64,000 nt of DNA from the NCBI GenBank assembly GCA_965153455.1, contig OZ234503.1, positions 6,726,157 to 6,790,156 on the forward strand, in the 5' to 3' direction. The notes under the pieces are model-generated. The model made no database searches. It saw only the letters and a program-made list of their open reading frames with translations, and was not told where the DNA came from. The position numbers and the translations under genes are program-made. The number at the start of each line of letters is the position of its first letter. Within the stretch, counting starts at the first letter, position 1. Shown one piece after another: positions 24,086 to 37,278 of the stretch. The stretch comes from Sphagnum compactum (Eukaryota; Bryophyta; Sphagnopsida; Sphagnales).

Positions 24086-26155
24086 CTTTGCATAGGTGTG
24101 TAATAACAATGGTAAGTTGCTATAATATATTTCTAAATGTAGGTCAAATGTGCAAGAAACAATCATAAGAAAAAACATATTCAATTAGTTTTTAAAGCCC
24201 ATTTTGATATTTTCTGCATTTTTTTTGTAACCCAAAATATTCGTGCACACTTATGTGCACATATGAAAATCATCACCATCACATGAACTATCTTATCTTG
24301 GACTATTCAAATTTTTTTTCCTTAAATTTGTTTCATATAAATTTTATTTGTAAAAAGTAACCTTATAAAAATCCTGAAATCCTTTTTTTCTTTTTTTTTT
24401 AATACCCCAACCATGAATGGATCTGGCTTCATGGACCCTGGAAGCAATGACAAAAAATAAACTAGAATAATATTCAAAATATGTAAAGCATTAAGAAAAT
24501 AATTCCTAATTCCTTTGCTATACCATATTTTTTTGATGTGTAAACCTATCTCCATTTCCCAAGGTCCCTTCTATGAAAAAATTGTCCATGTTGTAGGTCC
24601 TCCATTAGCAGATATGTTGAACACAAAAACAAAGTTTAGAAGTGGGCTTGTTCTCTTGTAACTTGTCAAACACTTAATGATTGCATATAGAGGGCCCTAG
24701 AAATGAGCCTTCCATAACACACTATGTTAATATTTTAAAAATAATAAGGCTGTGTAAGTATGTCCATGATCTAAGCAGGTTTTCTTTTTTCAATTTTGGG
24801 ATACCGAAAGTTTGGCATTTTTTTTCAAAACAAAAGAAATAATAATCAAATTAATTTGCACTAGAAAAAAGAAATTAAAAAAAAATTCCCAACTTTTTTT
24901 GGTCAGAAAACTACAAAATTTGTCAAAAAAAGAAGACTCATATATATATATGAACCTCAGGGTTACCTTTTTGCCTTACTTAATTCTTTTTCTTTGGTCA
25001 CATGATATTCAAGTGCAACTACAAGTAATAAAATATTTTCCATGAAAAGAAAGAAGAATCAGCAATGAAAAATTGGTCAAGGTGAAAAAACTTGTAATGT
25101 GTTTATTTATTAAAAAAAGTCAAATATCATTTGTCATATGTGCTTTTACTTATGACTTGAATTCATAGGTAGCAATCCAAAACCACATTTTGAAGATCCT
25201 AATTTGTGTCCTCCATTTTTATCCTCATAGATCCTCTTCTCTTCTTCAAGTTGTATCTTTTTAAGTGTTTAATTTTAAGGATTCACACAAGTTTAGGAGA
25301 TGTGCCAAATTGTAATGTCTGGAGATCAAGTTGGAAGACTTGAAGCATAGTTTTGAAGGTGAGTTCTTGAATTAAAACATGGCAATTTTGCGGCTGGATG
25401 AATGAGGGTAAGATAAATTGTCAAAAGCTTGTTAAGCTTTGGCACAAACGTACAAAAGTGATTCCAACAAGTATAAATGATCTGCAATGTTAGAGTAAAT
25501 TTTCTCCATTGAAACCATGTGGCATCAAAGAGCCTTCTCCAATCTCATTTGGTGTTGGATACTTTGAAGGTTAATATATCATCATTGAAGTTGAACTGGT
25601 CAGTTGCTAATGTGGATTTTGGAAGTCTTAAATTTTATTGCAACAAATGAATGTTCATTCAAATGTAGATGAGATGATGATGGGTTCGATGGGGAGGTTT
25701 TACAATGTTGGTTCATGTCTGTTAGTGCGGCGTGTGTTATGGAGCACATATTGTAACATTGATTTGAATTAGGGAAGGGCAAAATGGTACACCTTCTATA
25801 GCCTCGGTCTAAAATTTTATTTGACTATAATTTTATTTTATCGAATTTACAATAACAACAAAATTACTTTAAATTCAATCTGTCCCACACCTTAGGTCTG
25901 GAAATTACAAAATCGTCTCCATTAAACCGACTGATTGAGAGCTTTCCAATAATACCAAGAGCTTGCCCCAATTTTCTGAAAAGGAAAAAATATATATTTA
26001 ATTGATTTTTTTATGACAAAATCTGTCACAACATTCAATAACTCTGCACTGTAGGGACCTAAACATTGTGAAATCACCTTGATGCACACCCCTACTCATT
26101 GAGGGCTTTCCAAGCCACAAGGACGAAGTGTGTGGTTTCAGAGGTCTCAACATAA
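24086..26155. other. Intergenic, AT-rich; no gene seen
   Basis: Only short A/T-biased frames; a (TA)n run at about 24940-24949. No domain recognised on either strand. Confidence 0.5.
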
Positions 26156-26459
26156 CAAAACAAACAAGGGGTGTGTCACACTGTGGCCTTGTCATTTACT
26201 TTTAAAAGTATCTTGTGGCAAATGAAGAATTATGGAAACTCAAATACTTCACCATGTAAAAATATAATCTTCAAAAAACCCTCTAAAACAAACCAAAATC
26301 CTTCAAGATATTATAACTTTATAATAACTAATCTTAAGTTTCAACACAAGCCAAAATATAATCTTTCAAAAATCCTCATATAAAAATAGACCTATTATTA
26401 TTACCTAGGGGCCAACATCCCTTAAGCTACTATACTCTATAATGAATCTAAACACAATT
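26156..26459 (-). repeat. Dispersed repeat family B, copy 2 (inverted)
   Basis: Reverse-complement match of 2266-2565. Both ends of the match are sharp: flanking sequence beyond each boundary is unrelated. Confidence 0.7.
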
Positions 26460-26873
26460 TCCCACCATATGGGCTTGCCCTACACAGGCTCATTTCACGC
26501 AACCCAATGTCCACCCCCTGAGGCCATTATGACACTGATAAGCAGATCAAGAGAGGAATCAAGATTGGGTGTTTGGCTAGCTAATATTGAGTCAAGTTTT
26601 CTGTTTCCAATCTTTTGAAAAGAATTTCCCCATTTATCTACAAATTCTTAACCTTTAGAACTTTTGAGGAAGGAATTTCTCATCTAGAAGTTTTGGGTCA
26701 CATTCGAAATTTGCAAAATCCACAATAATTGTGATCATTTCTGGGCCTTCCGTAGGGTTTAGGGCCTTTAACATTGAACAACATGATCTTTTGCTCTTTC
26801 AGAATTAAGTTTGAAGTTTTGAAATTTGGACCCTTGTTGCAGACCACACGGAATTTAAAGCGAGCTTGAAGTA

Positions 26874-26981
26874 CTAGGGATCATGGTTGTACAGTTAGAT
26901 AAAGAGCCGAACTTGGTTTGTTATGTTGCATAACAAACCAAGTTCTGCTCTTTATCTAACTGTACAAACCATAATCCCTAG
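26874..26981. repeat. Near-perfect 108-bp hairpin (candidate MIRNA or small-RNA locus, or MITE)
   Basis: The 52-nt arm at 26874-26925 is the reverse complement of 26929-26981 with only two mismatches and one single-base indel, closed by a 3-nt loop (TTG). Outer ends are CTAGGGATCATGG / CCATAATCCCTAG. The stem is long, AT/GC mixed and not low-complexity. A transcript from either strand would fold into a stem of about 52 bp, the size and shape of a plant miRNA precursor or a young inverted-duplication siRNA hairpin. I do not recognise a known miRNA in the arms. The short loop also fits a perfect-palindrome MITE. Confidence 0.85.
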
Positions 26982-27638
26982 AATAGATCATTTTGCTGGA
27001 TGTTATAGAAATTATGTAATTTGTTCTAGTGAAGTTTGCAACATTGGTCCTTTCCAAAGGATCGACTAATTTCCAGAGTGGGTGTTTGTAGATTGCTAGC
27101 TACTAAAATGACCATGTTTGTTTGCATCTGTCTAGATATAACTGCTACACAGGGACACATCGAACAAGTACATGCAGCTGTGATCACTAGTCCCACAACT
27201 GTGTTCAGTGCTAAATTCTTGGATTTCTCATGTCATGTTCTAACTTTAACCATATGATTCAAATTCATCTATTTGCAATACTTGCAAGTGCAAGCTAGGA
27301 GAAGAAGTTATTCTTTTTATATTTTGTATACCTTGTGTATTTTATTCTTTATCTATTTGTGGGATAAAGGGGTATATTTGGAGTGCTATGAAATAATGCA
27401 ATATTTTTTATAAATCTATTAAAATTCAGAATGTTTTACATGTTATATTTTCTACATATATTCTCATAATCTAATTCTAATCACCTTATTTATATTCATT
27501 AAATAATAACTTCCCTTGAAGCGCAATAATAATGATGAAAGAGCCTAGGTACAATATTATTGTGGGTGGACTTGCAAACTCTTGGACCATAATCTAATGC
27601 AAAATTTATATACACACAATCTTAGAATGTTAGAAATA

Positions 27639-29201
27639 TCATGTGCCATGTGTCTTAACTTGTAGTAGAGTGAAGAAGTGACTCCCTATGACCAACAAGA
27701 GCAATACAAAGTAGAATAATGCTACCCATAGTTTCCAAGAATCTGAATGCAGCTGCACAGCTGCTGCTGTTGTTCCCACAGATAACTGCACATGAACAAT
27801 TTGCCACAATTGCAATATGCGCATCATGTCAGATCACATAAGACATTCAGATTTTTCTTAACAATGTGTCATGGCATATTCTACTAAAGCCTAAACCCGT
27901 AGGAAACCCTTACACCCTAAAACCCTGAACCCCTAACCTGCAGCAGCTGCAGATCTAGTACTGAGTACCTTTGAACAGACTTCTTAAAGATCTGTGTGCA
28001 TGACCTGCATTGGTGGAGAATGTTCTTGGAATAAATAAGATGCAACAAAGAATCTGAAGCTCACTGGTTGCTCAGCAAAGAATATATATTCAACTAGCAG
28101 CTAACAGCTAAGGGAATACATTCTAGATCTCCAAGGAGGGACTGATCAATGATATATTCTTCTTGATGTTTTACAATAGGTTTCAAGGAAGAATGATCAG
28201 AAAACAATATTGAGTCAGTACTGACCTGGCCAACATCTGACATGATCATGTGATCAGGAACGGGATCAACGAAATTATACTCAAGCACAGGAGTACTTCT
28301 TGAGTGTTGACATACAATCCGTGATATTGTGGGTGCCAAATTGCACCTGCATGCAGTACGCGGATTGCAGTATATTACATGATTCTTCTTACCATCGAAA
28401 ATTATATCAAACATGGTTTCTGCATGATGACAAATATTCTAGATGAGGATCGAACAGTAACTATGTAGAAGATACATGATGCTATCTAGCAGCAACAACA
28501 ACAGCAGGTTCTTATGATGTATTTATTTCTGTGTAGCCTGCAAGTAACATATATTGGGGAGAAAATAAAGGTATAGATGATCTGGAGTTTACTTACTTGC
28601 AAACCTCGCATGTGAGTTGCTCATATGCAACGCTGCTTGTTACCCGCTTGGAACTGCACCACATCACTGCACAAGAGCGGTGCGCCAAACCAAGGCCAGA
28701 TCCACGGTCGGCGCTGCACTTGCACCCAAGCTCCAGGATTGGGTCTCCTTGCACGTCTTTCTCCTCCTCCATGCAGATTCTGCAGACATACATATATACT
28801 TATAAGCAATTTAATGAGAAGCTCTACTAGATCCAAACTAAAAACTAGGACGATGGAATGCAGCTCTCTTACGATCGAGATCTAATGACTAGTAATGACG
28901 ACGTTAATCACCTGCACTGAGGACGTATCTGCTGATGCAGGCCAGAATCTAAAATCCTGCCCGAAGTTGTCTCTGCAACGATGTCGGTGCAGCATGAGAC
29001 GGAGGTGTTTTTGCATGTCGCAGATGTAGCCTCTGCAGGCACTCGATGATGATATCCAGCGTCTTCAGTCTGCGCGTGAAGTGTGATGTGATCAGGTAAT
29101 ACGTTGCTTTCGTCCATGGATGTAAATTGCACCCTCCCAACTGGTACAATTACTTGCAGATCAAGCTCTGAAGCACTAGAGGACTCAGAAGTACTAGACA
29201 T
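27639..29201 (-). CDS. RING-CH (MARCH-type) membrane E3 ubiquitin ligase
   Basis: Four-exon model, minus strand: 29201-28912, 28779-28597, 28346-28226, 27785-27639 (stop). All splice sites are GT-AG and phases agree, giving 246 residues. The RING-CH finger is C4HC3: C96, C99, C116, C118, H130, C133, C154 and C157, split over exons 1 and 2. Exon 1 holds a Ser/acidic leader (MSSTSESSSASELD). Exon 4 ends with a hydrophobic span, WVALFYFVLLLLVIGSHFF (about 218-236), then a short tail KTHGT. The family transfers ubiquitin to membrane proteins, so a membrane-anchored E3 ligase is likely; the substrate is unknown. The least certain junction is the exon 3 acceptor: the frame stays open upstream to 28414, but only the acceptor at 28346 keeps the phase from exon 2. 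Confidence 0.78.
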
Positions 29202-29330
29202 CTCCGAAAGTCTAGACCGAACGGAGCTTAATTCAGTCTCTCTTCTTAATCACTCAGAAAATCCAGAAGAGAAAAGAAAACCAAGAAAACAAAAAAGAGA
29301 ACGGGACCAAAGAACTTAGGTACAACCGGA

Positions 29331-29350
29331 ATATATATATATAAATATAT
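29331..29350 (-). promoter_or_regulatory. TATA-rich box upstream of the RING-CH gene
   Basis: A run of TA dinucleotides about 130 bp upstream of the start codon at 29201, at a plausible distance for a core promoter with a short leader. It could also be a simple (TA)n microsatellite. Confidence 0.4.
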
Positions 29351-31779
29351 CCTTCAACCTTCTAACAAGTCGAAAGAGATCAGAGCCTCGACACACAAAT
29401 CTCTTCACTATGAAACTTGCATCGCATGAATGAAAAGTCCAAGGATGTTAACAAGTCGACGGGAGTTATGTGAAGAAGAAATTTCTACATATGCAAGCAC
29501 TGGGTCGAGCTTGCAAAGTACTGCACGATCATCTCCTCCAGCTCTCTGATCTGATCATCAACAACTGATCTACACAAAGAGAGAAATCAAAGTGTGAAGA
29601 ATGAATGGCAGCATGGTTCTTATGTGACTACTATTTAGGAGTGGGATGGATTTTACACGGGTGAAAACATGGTCAAAGGAGGCAAGGGTGTCAAGGTAAT
29701 AGTCGTTTTCCAAAGACTGCACATGACATTTTGTTAGTTTTTTTTTGTTGATTTATAACTTAAAATTTTATATTTTGGATATTTAGTTTCATATTACATG
29801 TGAAATATAAATAAATTTTGAATACAAATTGATTTTATATCATATATATTATGCATTCATGCCCTCTATCACATAAATATGAACAATTTTTTTCTGTTAA
29901 GATCACATTTTCAAAATCTATAATTTTCTTGGTCAGAAGCACATTTGAAATAAATGTGTTCAAATCGGTTATTCAAAAAAAAATTATTAGTTCAAATCTT
30001 TTTCCCTTCTAATCATTAATGTTAGATTTCTCTTCAATTTTCAGAAGGAATGGTGCACATTTGGTAGGGAAAAAACATTGGAAAAAAATAAGGATTGCCA
30101 TTTTCGAAGTTTGAGTGCTTTGAGCATGCAAAAACATTTTTTATTTGTATCAATCTTTGAACATATGAACTTTGCAATTAATGAAAAATATTCTAAAAAC
30201 TCTTATGACACTTTAAACTATTATTTTTCCCTTGTGATCTATCAAACATATAAAAATGTAGTTTTAAGAAATGTCCACTCATTTGGGTGGGTCCTTTGAT
30301 TGTGTTTCTACCCACACCTATTTATTTTACACCTATAAAAATAAGTGTAAAATCTCTTCTCATTTTTAGGAGAAATATTAAAAGTTGGATAAAAAAGGCA
30401 TTCCCAAAATAAGAAACCACCCAAGGCATGTGAATTTTCAGGAATGTTTTCCATGGTGCAACTTGCACAATTTATAACTTAGCAAATGTTGTTTATTTCT
30501 AGTTGAAAAACATGAAAAATAATGATCACAATGATATGAGAAGAAAGAGTTGAAACACAAGACAACAAACTTTTCCTCAAGTGGCACCACTAGGAACCAC
30601 CTTAACAAAATCACAAGAAAGTTGGACCCAATTTTAAAAATAAAATTTCATCTACTTATACATTAGTTTATTTGATTAGACTATGTGGGCTATGTGTTCC
30701 ACACCTATGCACACACTCATGAAAAATAATGAACACCCAAAAACGTATAATACTCATTAACATTTTGATTCTTAAAATATTCATGACCCATTCCCGACCT
30801 AATTTTTAACTTTTTTTTTAAACGTCCTTACATTTACACATTAGATATTTTTTTCTTTTTTATTTAGTACATGCACAAAGGAATGATCCAAACTAATCAT
30901 TAAAACAACAAAAGGTGAAAATAATTATCATTTGTGTTCTTGACATCAATGGCCATTTGGGGCTTCACGATCTTGATTTCAAAATGTCATAACTAAATCA
31001 AAATCGATTCAATCAACTATCTACAAAAGACATCAAGTAGGTTGGCATTTGAAATATTCTCAAAAATTAACATGTAAGAAAAATTTCCAAAAAATAGATT
31101 CCTTTTGTGTTCCTAATCAAAAAAATCCTTCATGTGACATTCTTGAAACTTTTTCCCTGTGCATTTATTTTTTATATCAAAACACATGTTGTTGTAAATT
31201 TAATTAGAAATTTGAGTTCTACATGACTTGGGTAACGTTTTGATAAATAATTTAGAATGAAAAGTTTTCTTTATTAATCTTATGTTGTTCTAAAGTTGAA
31301 TGGGTCACAAAAATTTAGGGTGTGACATTCCTAGTGGTACCACCCAAGGATAAGTTTGCCAAAAAATACAATTTACAAGAGAATAAAAGTTGTCTAAATC
31401 TACTTGAAAAGAAACAAAAAGTGATCACAATGGTGTGAGAACAAAGAGTTGAAATGCAAGAATACCAATTGCAAAGGTAGAATTTTATTAGCCAATTGAA
31501 GTCAAATTACACATCACATGCTACAACAATTTAAACAGAAACTTCCTAACTAAGTTAGTTTTTAAAATAGCATGACTAAATTAATCAATATCATTGTTCA
31601 TATTTTTGTAGTCATTGCTACATGACTAATCCGCAGATTGACAACAAGTGTAGTCATGATCATTATTGCTTGGATAATTAATCACCACCACTCTACAAAT
31701 CAAACTTGATTCCTAACATTGTCACTAAGTGATCAATTCTTCAAATCTTTGCAAACCTAGTGTATTCATTCATTAAAAG
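29351..31779. other. Intergenic, AT-rich; no gene seen
   Basis: No domain recognised; frames such as 30078-30299 are Phe/Asn/Lys-rich. 31321-31779 adjoins the 3' end of the copia remnant and may be its decayed 3' LTR, but no second LTR could be matched by eye. Confidence 0.45.
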
Positions 31780-33015
31780 TGCCACTCCTTGGGAATGGCC
31801 TTGGTCAACATGTTTGCAACCATCTTTGTAGTCAAGGTATATTCAAATCAAACTACTCCTACATTCACCATCTTTTGAATATATTGGTGTTGAATGTCTA
31901 TGTGTTTAGTCAACTCAATCTAAATTAAAATATACCGAAATGGTCATTCATTTATAACCTAATACTATAGCCAACAACCTTTAGTTTTGTACCAACATAA
32001 GATTATTTTAACAACTTACTAATGATCCATCCCTAGTCTATGCATGAATTGACTTATTGCTCCTACAACCATAGCCAAATCAAGTTTTTAGTAATTATCA
32101 CATACATGAAGCTGCCAACAATTTTTCAAAAAATGAATGTCTAGCAAAATTTCCCATTCTTCTTTTGTCATGTGGTTTTTTGTATAGAAGAAAATTTAAC
32201 ATTCACATCAAATGGTGTGAAGGTTACTTTGTAATCACTCATATGCCAATTCAAACAGCTTTTCATGAACATATTTTGGTTGTCCTAACTAAATTTTTTT
32301 ATCAACTAGTCATTTTTTATTTCAACACCTAAACAATATTCCACTTCATAAAGATCTTAATTTCAAATTCTCGTGACAAAATGTCTTTCACTTCATTAAT
32401 TGCACACAACAATTTTTAATCATGAATAAATCATCAACATACAAGGCTAGGAATATGTTCACACTATCTTTTCTATTTTAAATGTAAACGTTATGGCCTA
32501 TTTCACACATGTGGAACTTAAATCTTTTGAAAAATCCATCAATCTTCGTAGTCAAAACCTTATGCGCTTGCTTTAATCCATAAATGGTCTTCTTTAATTT
32601 GTATTTACATCTAAGAACTTCATAGCCATCAAGTTGTTTCATGTAGATGTTTTGATCCAAATCCATATTCAAGAAAATACATTTGACATCCATCTGGTGT
32701 ATTTCGAGATTTCTTTATATGTCCACTAATTAGATGACTGAATCATTGGTGCCAAAGATTGAGGCTATTCAACTTGTTGTTACTTTATATTTAGTTAGTC
32801 TTTGTGACTAGCCAAGTCTCACCGTTCAACTCATAGAATTGGCTAGCACATCCACCTTCAATTACCACATTTTTATGGTTATTTTTTATCATGCAAAAAG
32901 ATCCTCCAAATTCAATTGTGTGATCCATGGAAACAACTTGCCTCACTCAAAATAGATTATTGGTTAGTCCTAGTGTGTAAAGGACGTTGGTTAAAAATGC
33001 ACATATTTTCCTGTC
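31780..33015 (-). mobile_element. Ty1/copia retrotransposon remnant, internally deleted
   Basis: Minus strand, read through several stops. From high to low coordinates: a GAG-pre-integrase-like stretch (GLTNNLF, VVSMDHTIEFGG, about 32980-32890); then directly the reverse transcriptase start (LEIHQMDVKCIFLN and frame 32693-32478 with KLKKTIYGLKQAHKV); a decayed active-site region near 32460-32330 (AINEVKDILS); and the RNase H end (KHIDIQHQYIQK and MVANMLTKAIPKEWHF, about 31915-31790). The integrase core expected between the first two blocks is missing, so a deletion has joined them. Every frame is broken; the element is dead. Confidence 0.8.
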
Positions 33016-33955
33016 TTTAACTTTTGAAATCACCATTGTTTATTTGCAAAGATGCACACAATCAAGTCCAAGTGATTAGTAAATTTATTTCTCAACTTAC
33101 TCTTCATGAAAACTGATGTTGAAAAACAACTTTTATTCCTACGAAACCTATCACCTAGGAAGTATCAACTTTCACAACCTTGAAATATTGAAATATTTTT
33201 ACGACCAAGACCTAAAAGGATGTGAGATTTTGCCAAATTTTAGTGATATGATTCAAATCTATTGCAATTTGCAACAAGTCTAAATGTAGGTCCTTTGTAT
33301 TTAGACTTGGATTATGAGGGCATGAAGTTTTTGTTCAAGTAAATACATGTTTAAAAATTTCCAAATAAACATTGGAATGATAATTTGGGGTGGACCATGG
33401 TGTGGTGTGCCATGTAATGCACCACAATCAAGCCTCATTACTTTTCGTTGCAAAATTAAAATCAAGATCTCCTACGCAACAATTCAAATAATTTAAAATT
33501 ATCCCTAATATTGATTGTAGGAGGATGTTGTGTTATAAGCTTTAGTAAACACCTTAAGATATTGAAATTGGTTTATGGAAACATGAAATAAATCAATGGC
33601 ACAATAGTTGCACTGCTTTTGAATGTTCATCGTCTTCATTTGCAAGCTTCATATTTCAAAATGACGATGAAAAAAATATCAAATATGTCATGTAGTCTTT
33701 CTAGAAGAGCTAACAAAATTAGTGAAATTTGCACTAAAAAAGCATAATTTCCCAATCTTTATTTCTCAAAAAAAAAATCAGTGCTTGAATCATGCAACAA
33801 AAGTATTTCAAGTCTTGGATTCAAGTTTTTTTCTTTTGATACTAAGCCATTTAAGAATATTATGTTTCCACAATTTTTAAGATATTAAGCCCTAACAAAT
33901 TGTTGCTTTCAAATTTTTGTTTGGGTTTTCTTTTAAGGAAAATTTACACCCTCTT
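33016..33955. other. Intergenic, AT-rich; no gene seen
   Basis: Possible 5' debris of the copia element on its upstream side; no coding frame or repeat could be supported. Confidence 0.45.
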
Positions 33956-34000
33956 TGGGTTTAGGGTTTAGGGTTCACCCTAAACCCTAAACCCTAAACA
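33956..34000. repeat. Head-to-head telomere-motif palindrome
   Basis: TTTAGGG-type repeats (33957-33975) are followed at once by CCCTAAA-type repeats (33977-33999). The halves GTTTAGGGTTTAGGGTT and AACCCTAAACCCTAAAC-type sequence are inverted around a CACC spacer. This is an interstitial, inverted copy of the plant telomere motif. Confidence 0.85.
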
Positions 34001-37000
34001 ACAGCTGCATGAAAACTTGTTCTTTGTGTTTCTTATGCATAATTGAAAGCTAAACTCTTCTGCCCATTTGTTGCATTGGATTATACATTATACTCTAGAT
34101 TGTTAGAGTACAGGGTCTGTGAAGAATTGAGCTCTGATATTATGTGGTGTTTTGCAGATCGGTGTTCGCAGATCATTGTTGCCAACTAGTTCGGGACCAG
34201 TTCTATGTCCCCTGGATTACATGTTCTGAGTTCTGGACAAAGGAAACTGAAACTGGACTAAGAACCTACCTCCTGGTGGAATCAGCTTGCAAACTTTTTT
34301 CTTTCTATAAAGTTCCAGTTCTCTGTGCATTCAACAACTGTTATTTTAGTTTTCTTTGCAAGTAGCTAGATATTCCTTTATCAAAAAGATTATATTATGT
34401 AGGCATACTTTCAAGTTCTTATTCGGGTGATCAATTGTTATGGTTGTACAACACAGGTACATACAAGATCTTCAATCTTGGGCTGTGTATAAGTATGCAA
34501 AACACAATCTAGTTTCCAAACTCAACTGGCTTTGGATTTGTTTTTCAAGACCTAGAGAGTGGAAGGTTAGAGAGTTGAAGACTCTGAAGAACCAAGTCCA
34601 TAATGCAAACTCTGATTTCATTCATACCAAAAAGAGGGGAAAAAATCACTGAGACCAGAAGTCCAGGTTTTTCTAAAGAAAGCTGGAATCACAAACCTGG
34701 TACTGTTCAAAAGCTAGAACCAAACAACACCGAGAATCTCTTTCCACTGTCCAATGGAAAGTGCCTGTCCATGTAGCAAGCTAGAAATAGGGCTCCATAT
34801 CATCATTACCTTCCATTACTTCTGTAGAGATGGAAAGCATATTTTTAGAGGGTGAAATTTTGTTCTGATGTTTGAATGTTACAAGTGCTACTACTTGGCA
34901 GTTTTGCACCAACTAATGTTATTCCAGACGGTCTGTTTTGCGTGTCGAGTGAATATTTTTGAATAGACATGCAATGGGCGTTGCTGATTCCATCCAAGAG
35001 GCAAAGTTGGGATCATGTAAAGTTGTTCTTAACATGTCTTCACCTGAGCATTGCCTTTCATTGGCACTGTTCATAGTGAAGAGAATACAAATTGGTGTAG
35101 GATTTGAGCATTAAATTAAGGTTCAAACTTCACCCAATGTGTGAATGACATCTGAAATACTATGTGGGCCTATAACAGACGAGCATGTTGCATAGAAATG
35201 CATGCATCTAGTTGAGAAGTTGTAAATCCAGTAAGGGAAGTTTTTAGTTTGGACTTTGAAGTTTGAACCAGCCATAAAGGACAGCACCACGAGCTGCCGG
35301 TTTCTTTCCACTTCGAGATTTTCAGCTCAATGTGGTAACTTTTCCATACTTTCTTTTTTCTTCTAATTGGTATTTTCTTTTTCATTTCAGTTGTAAGTGT
35401 ACCCAAGTAATTCAGGTTTTGTACACTTCATTACTACTGTTTTGATTGTTTTGGTTTTCTACTCCTGTGTTTACATTTGCTTCGACGTGCCTTGTACTTA
35501 TTGTGGATGGATTTCCATCCTTGTTCATATACATATACGGAGTTTTCTCTCAAATTCAAAGTGTTAGGAGTTTTGTTTCCTCATCAAAATCAGGAATTTT
35601 TTGGTTTCAAATTGAATGAGCTAAATTTGGCTAGAGGTCAGACAGGACAGGAATCCTGCCTATCTAGTTCTGGGACCCTTCAACTTTTGCAGGTGCATTG
35701 TGTATGTTCAAAATTGTTGCAATTTGTGTATATGAAGAACGAATTCAAATTTTAAGGTTGATTGAATTTTTTTCATGGATCGTGTAGGATGATGGAGCTT
35801 GGAGGCTATAGGGATTTCAATAGTGCCACGTGGTGGTTACGTGCTTGCTTTTGTATGGCAATGTGTAGGGGCATGGTTGGGTTTTGATGTACGACACTTC
35901 TCTTAGAGAGAGAAGCCTTGAAAGGAGTTCAATTCCTTTGGAAGTGATTGTAATAACGATTAAAATAAGAGAATTTATAATGTAAAACCTTGAAAAATTA
36001 AGGCCTAATGTTTGAATTGCATTTGAAAATTGAATCTATAGTTTGTTGCCTCCTTGCTTGACATTTTCTTTTACATTGTTGCCACAAAACTTACCCTTTT
36101 ATTACTAATGAATAGCCATGCAACAATGAAAAACTTTCTTTGAAGTAACCATTGATTTTGAGGACACAATTCAAGTGGTTGCCATTATTTTTTTATCAAC
36201 AAAAAGTTAATTTTGTACCAACATTATTTTGACATTCAAGCCCTTGCTAGAACAACTTATTTAAAAAGAACATATAAAATCTTCTTTTTGAAAAGGTAAT
36301 TTTTCATTTAGCAAAAAATGTACAATGTGTTTAAGACAATCCACACACCTAAAAGTTTGATTTGTATTACCCCAAAATAAAACTCATCATTTATACCCAA
36401 CACCTTAATTTTATGGGGATCAATTATTAAATCCACATAAGGGAGTTTAAGTCCACATAAGTCTCCTTCTCAAACACTTGCACATCTAGAACTCACAATT
36501 AGGTTTATTGCAGTTAATTTAAAAATCATAGTTAGGTTTATTGTAGTTAGGCTAAATGTTGCTTTGTACCATCACTAATGATCAACGAACTTAAACTCAA
36601 AATATTCATATATTTTCATTTGTTCCTTGAATCCTATTAAATCAAAATAAAATTCCAAGTTCATATATATTTTCCATGAAATCATTTCCATTTTCATTAT
36701 TTTTATAACATGAAATTCAATTTTCACCTATTGAAAATGTTAAATAAATTTGTGTATTGATTACACTAAGAAATTCATGAAACCATATCAATATCAAAAA
36801 TAAAAAATTAAGAGGATTAACTTTTCATTCAATCAAAAAATCAACTACAAGTTGGTTGGGTTTGGGAGGTCAAGAATATTTAATTTTTCTAAGTGGAGTT
36901 ACTTCCATTTTGGCTTAGTGACATGCAAAAAAGAAAAGGTGCAACTTATTGAAAATAAATAAATAAATAATGATTTACTTAAGTGAAAATAGGTTGTTTA

Positions 37001-37199
37001 AAATTGGATTATGAAAATATATTAAAATATGTTAAAATTATTCTCAATATTAAGAGAATATTTTTTCAATATTATGTTATTTCATAACATACCAAAAAAT
37101 TGAATTAGGGTGCCAAACTTCCCACCAAAAAAACCCATCCCATGACCCAAAATTGTTGTTATTAAATTTGTTCCCAATGTTCCCGATGAGATGTAATGG
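34001..37199. other. Spacer; no gene recognised
   Basis: 34100-35800 is less AT-rich than its neighbours and has frames of 62-92 codons (34144-34365, 35477-35755), none with a recognisable domain; it could be transcribed non-coding DNA or old gene debris. 35900-37150 is AT-rich spacer. Confidence 0.4.
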
Positions 37200-37217
37200 A
37201 TACAGATACATACACTT

Positions 37218-37264
37218 ATACATGTATAATAATACGTACGTATAACTTGAACGTACATGTACGT
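37218..37264. repeat. Three consecutive perfect palindromes
   Basis: TATACATGTATA (37218-37229), ATACGTACGTAT (37232-37243) and ACGTACATGTACGT (37251-37264) are each exactly self-complementary and lie within 47 bp, about 520 bp upstream of the COM1 start codon. Confidence 0.6.
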
Positions 37265-37278
37265 ATCGATGCGACAAG

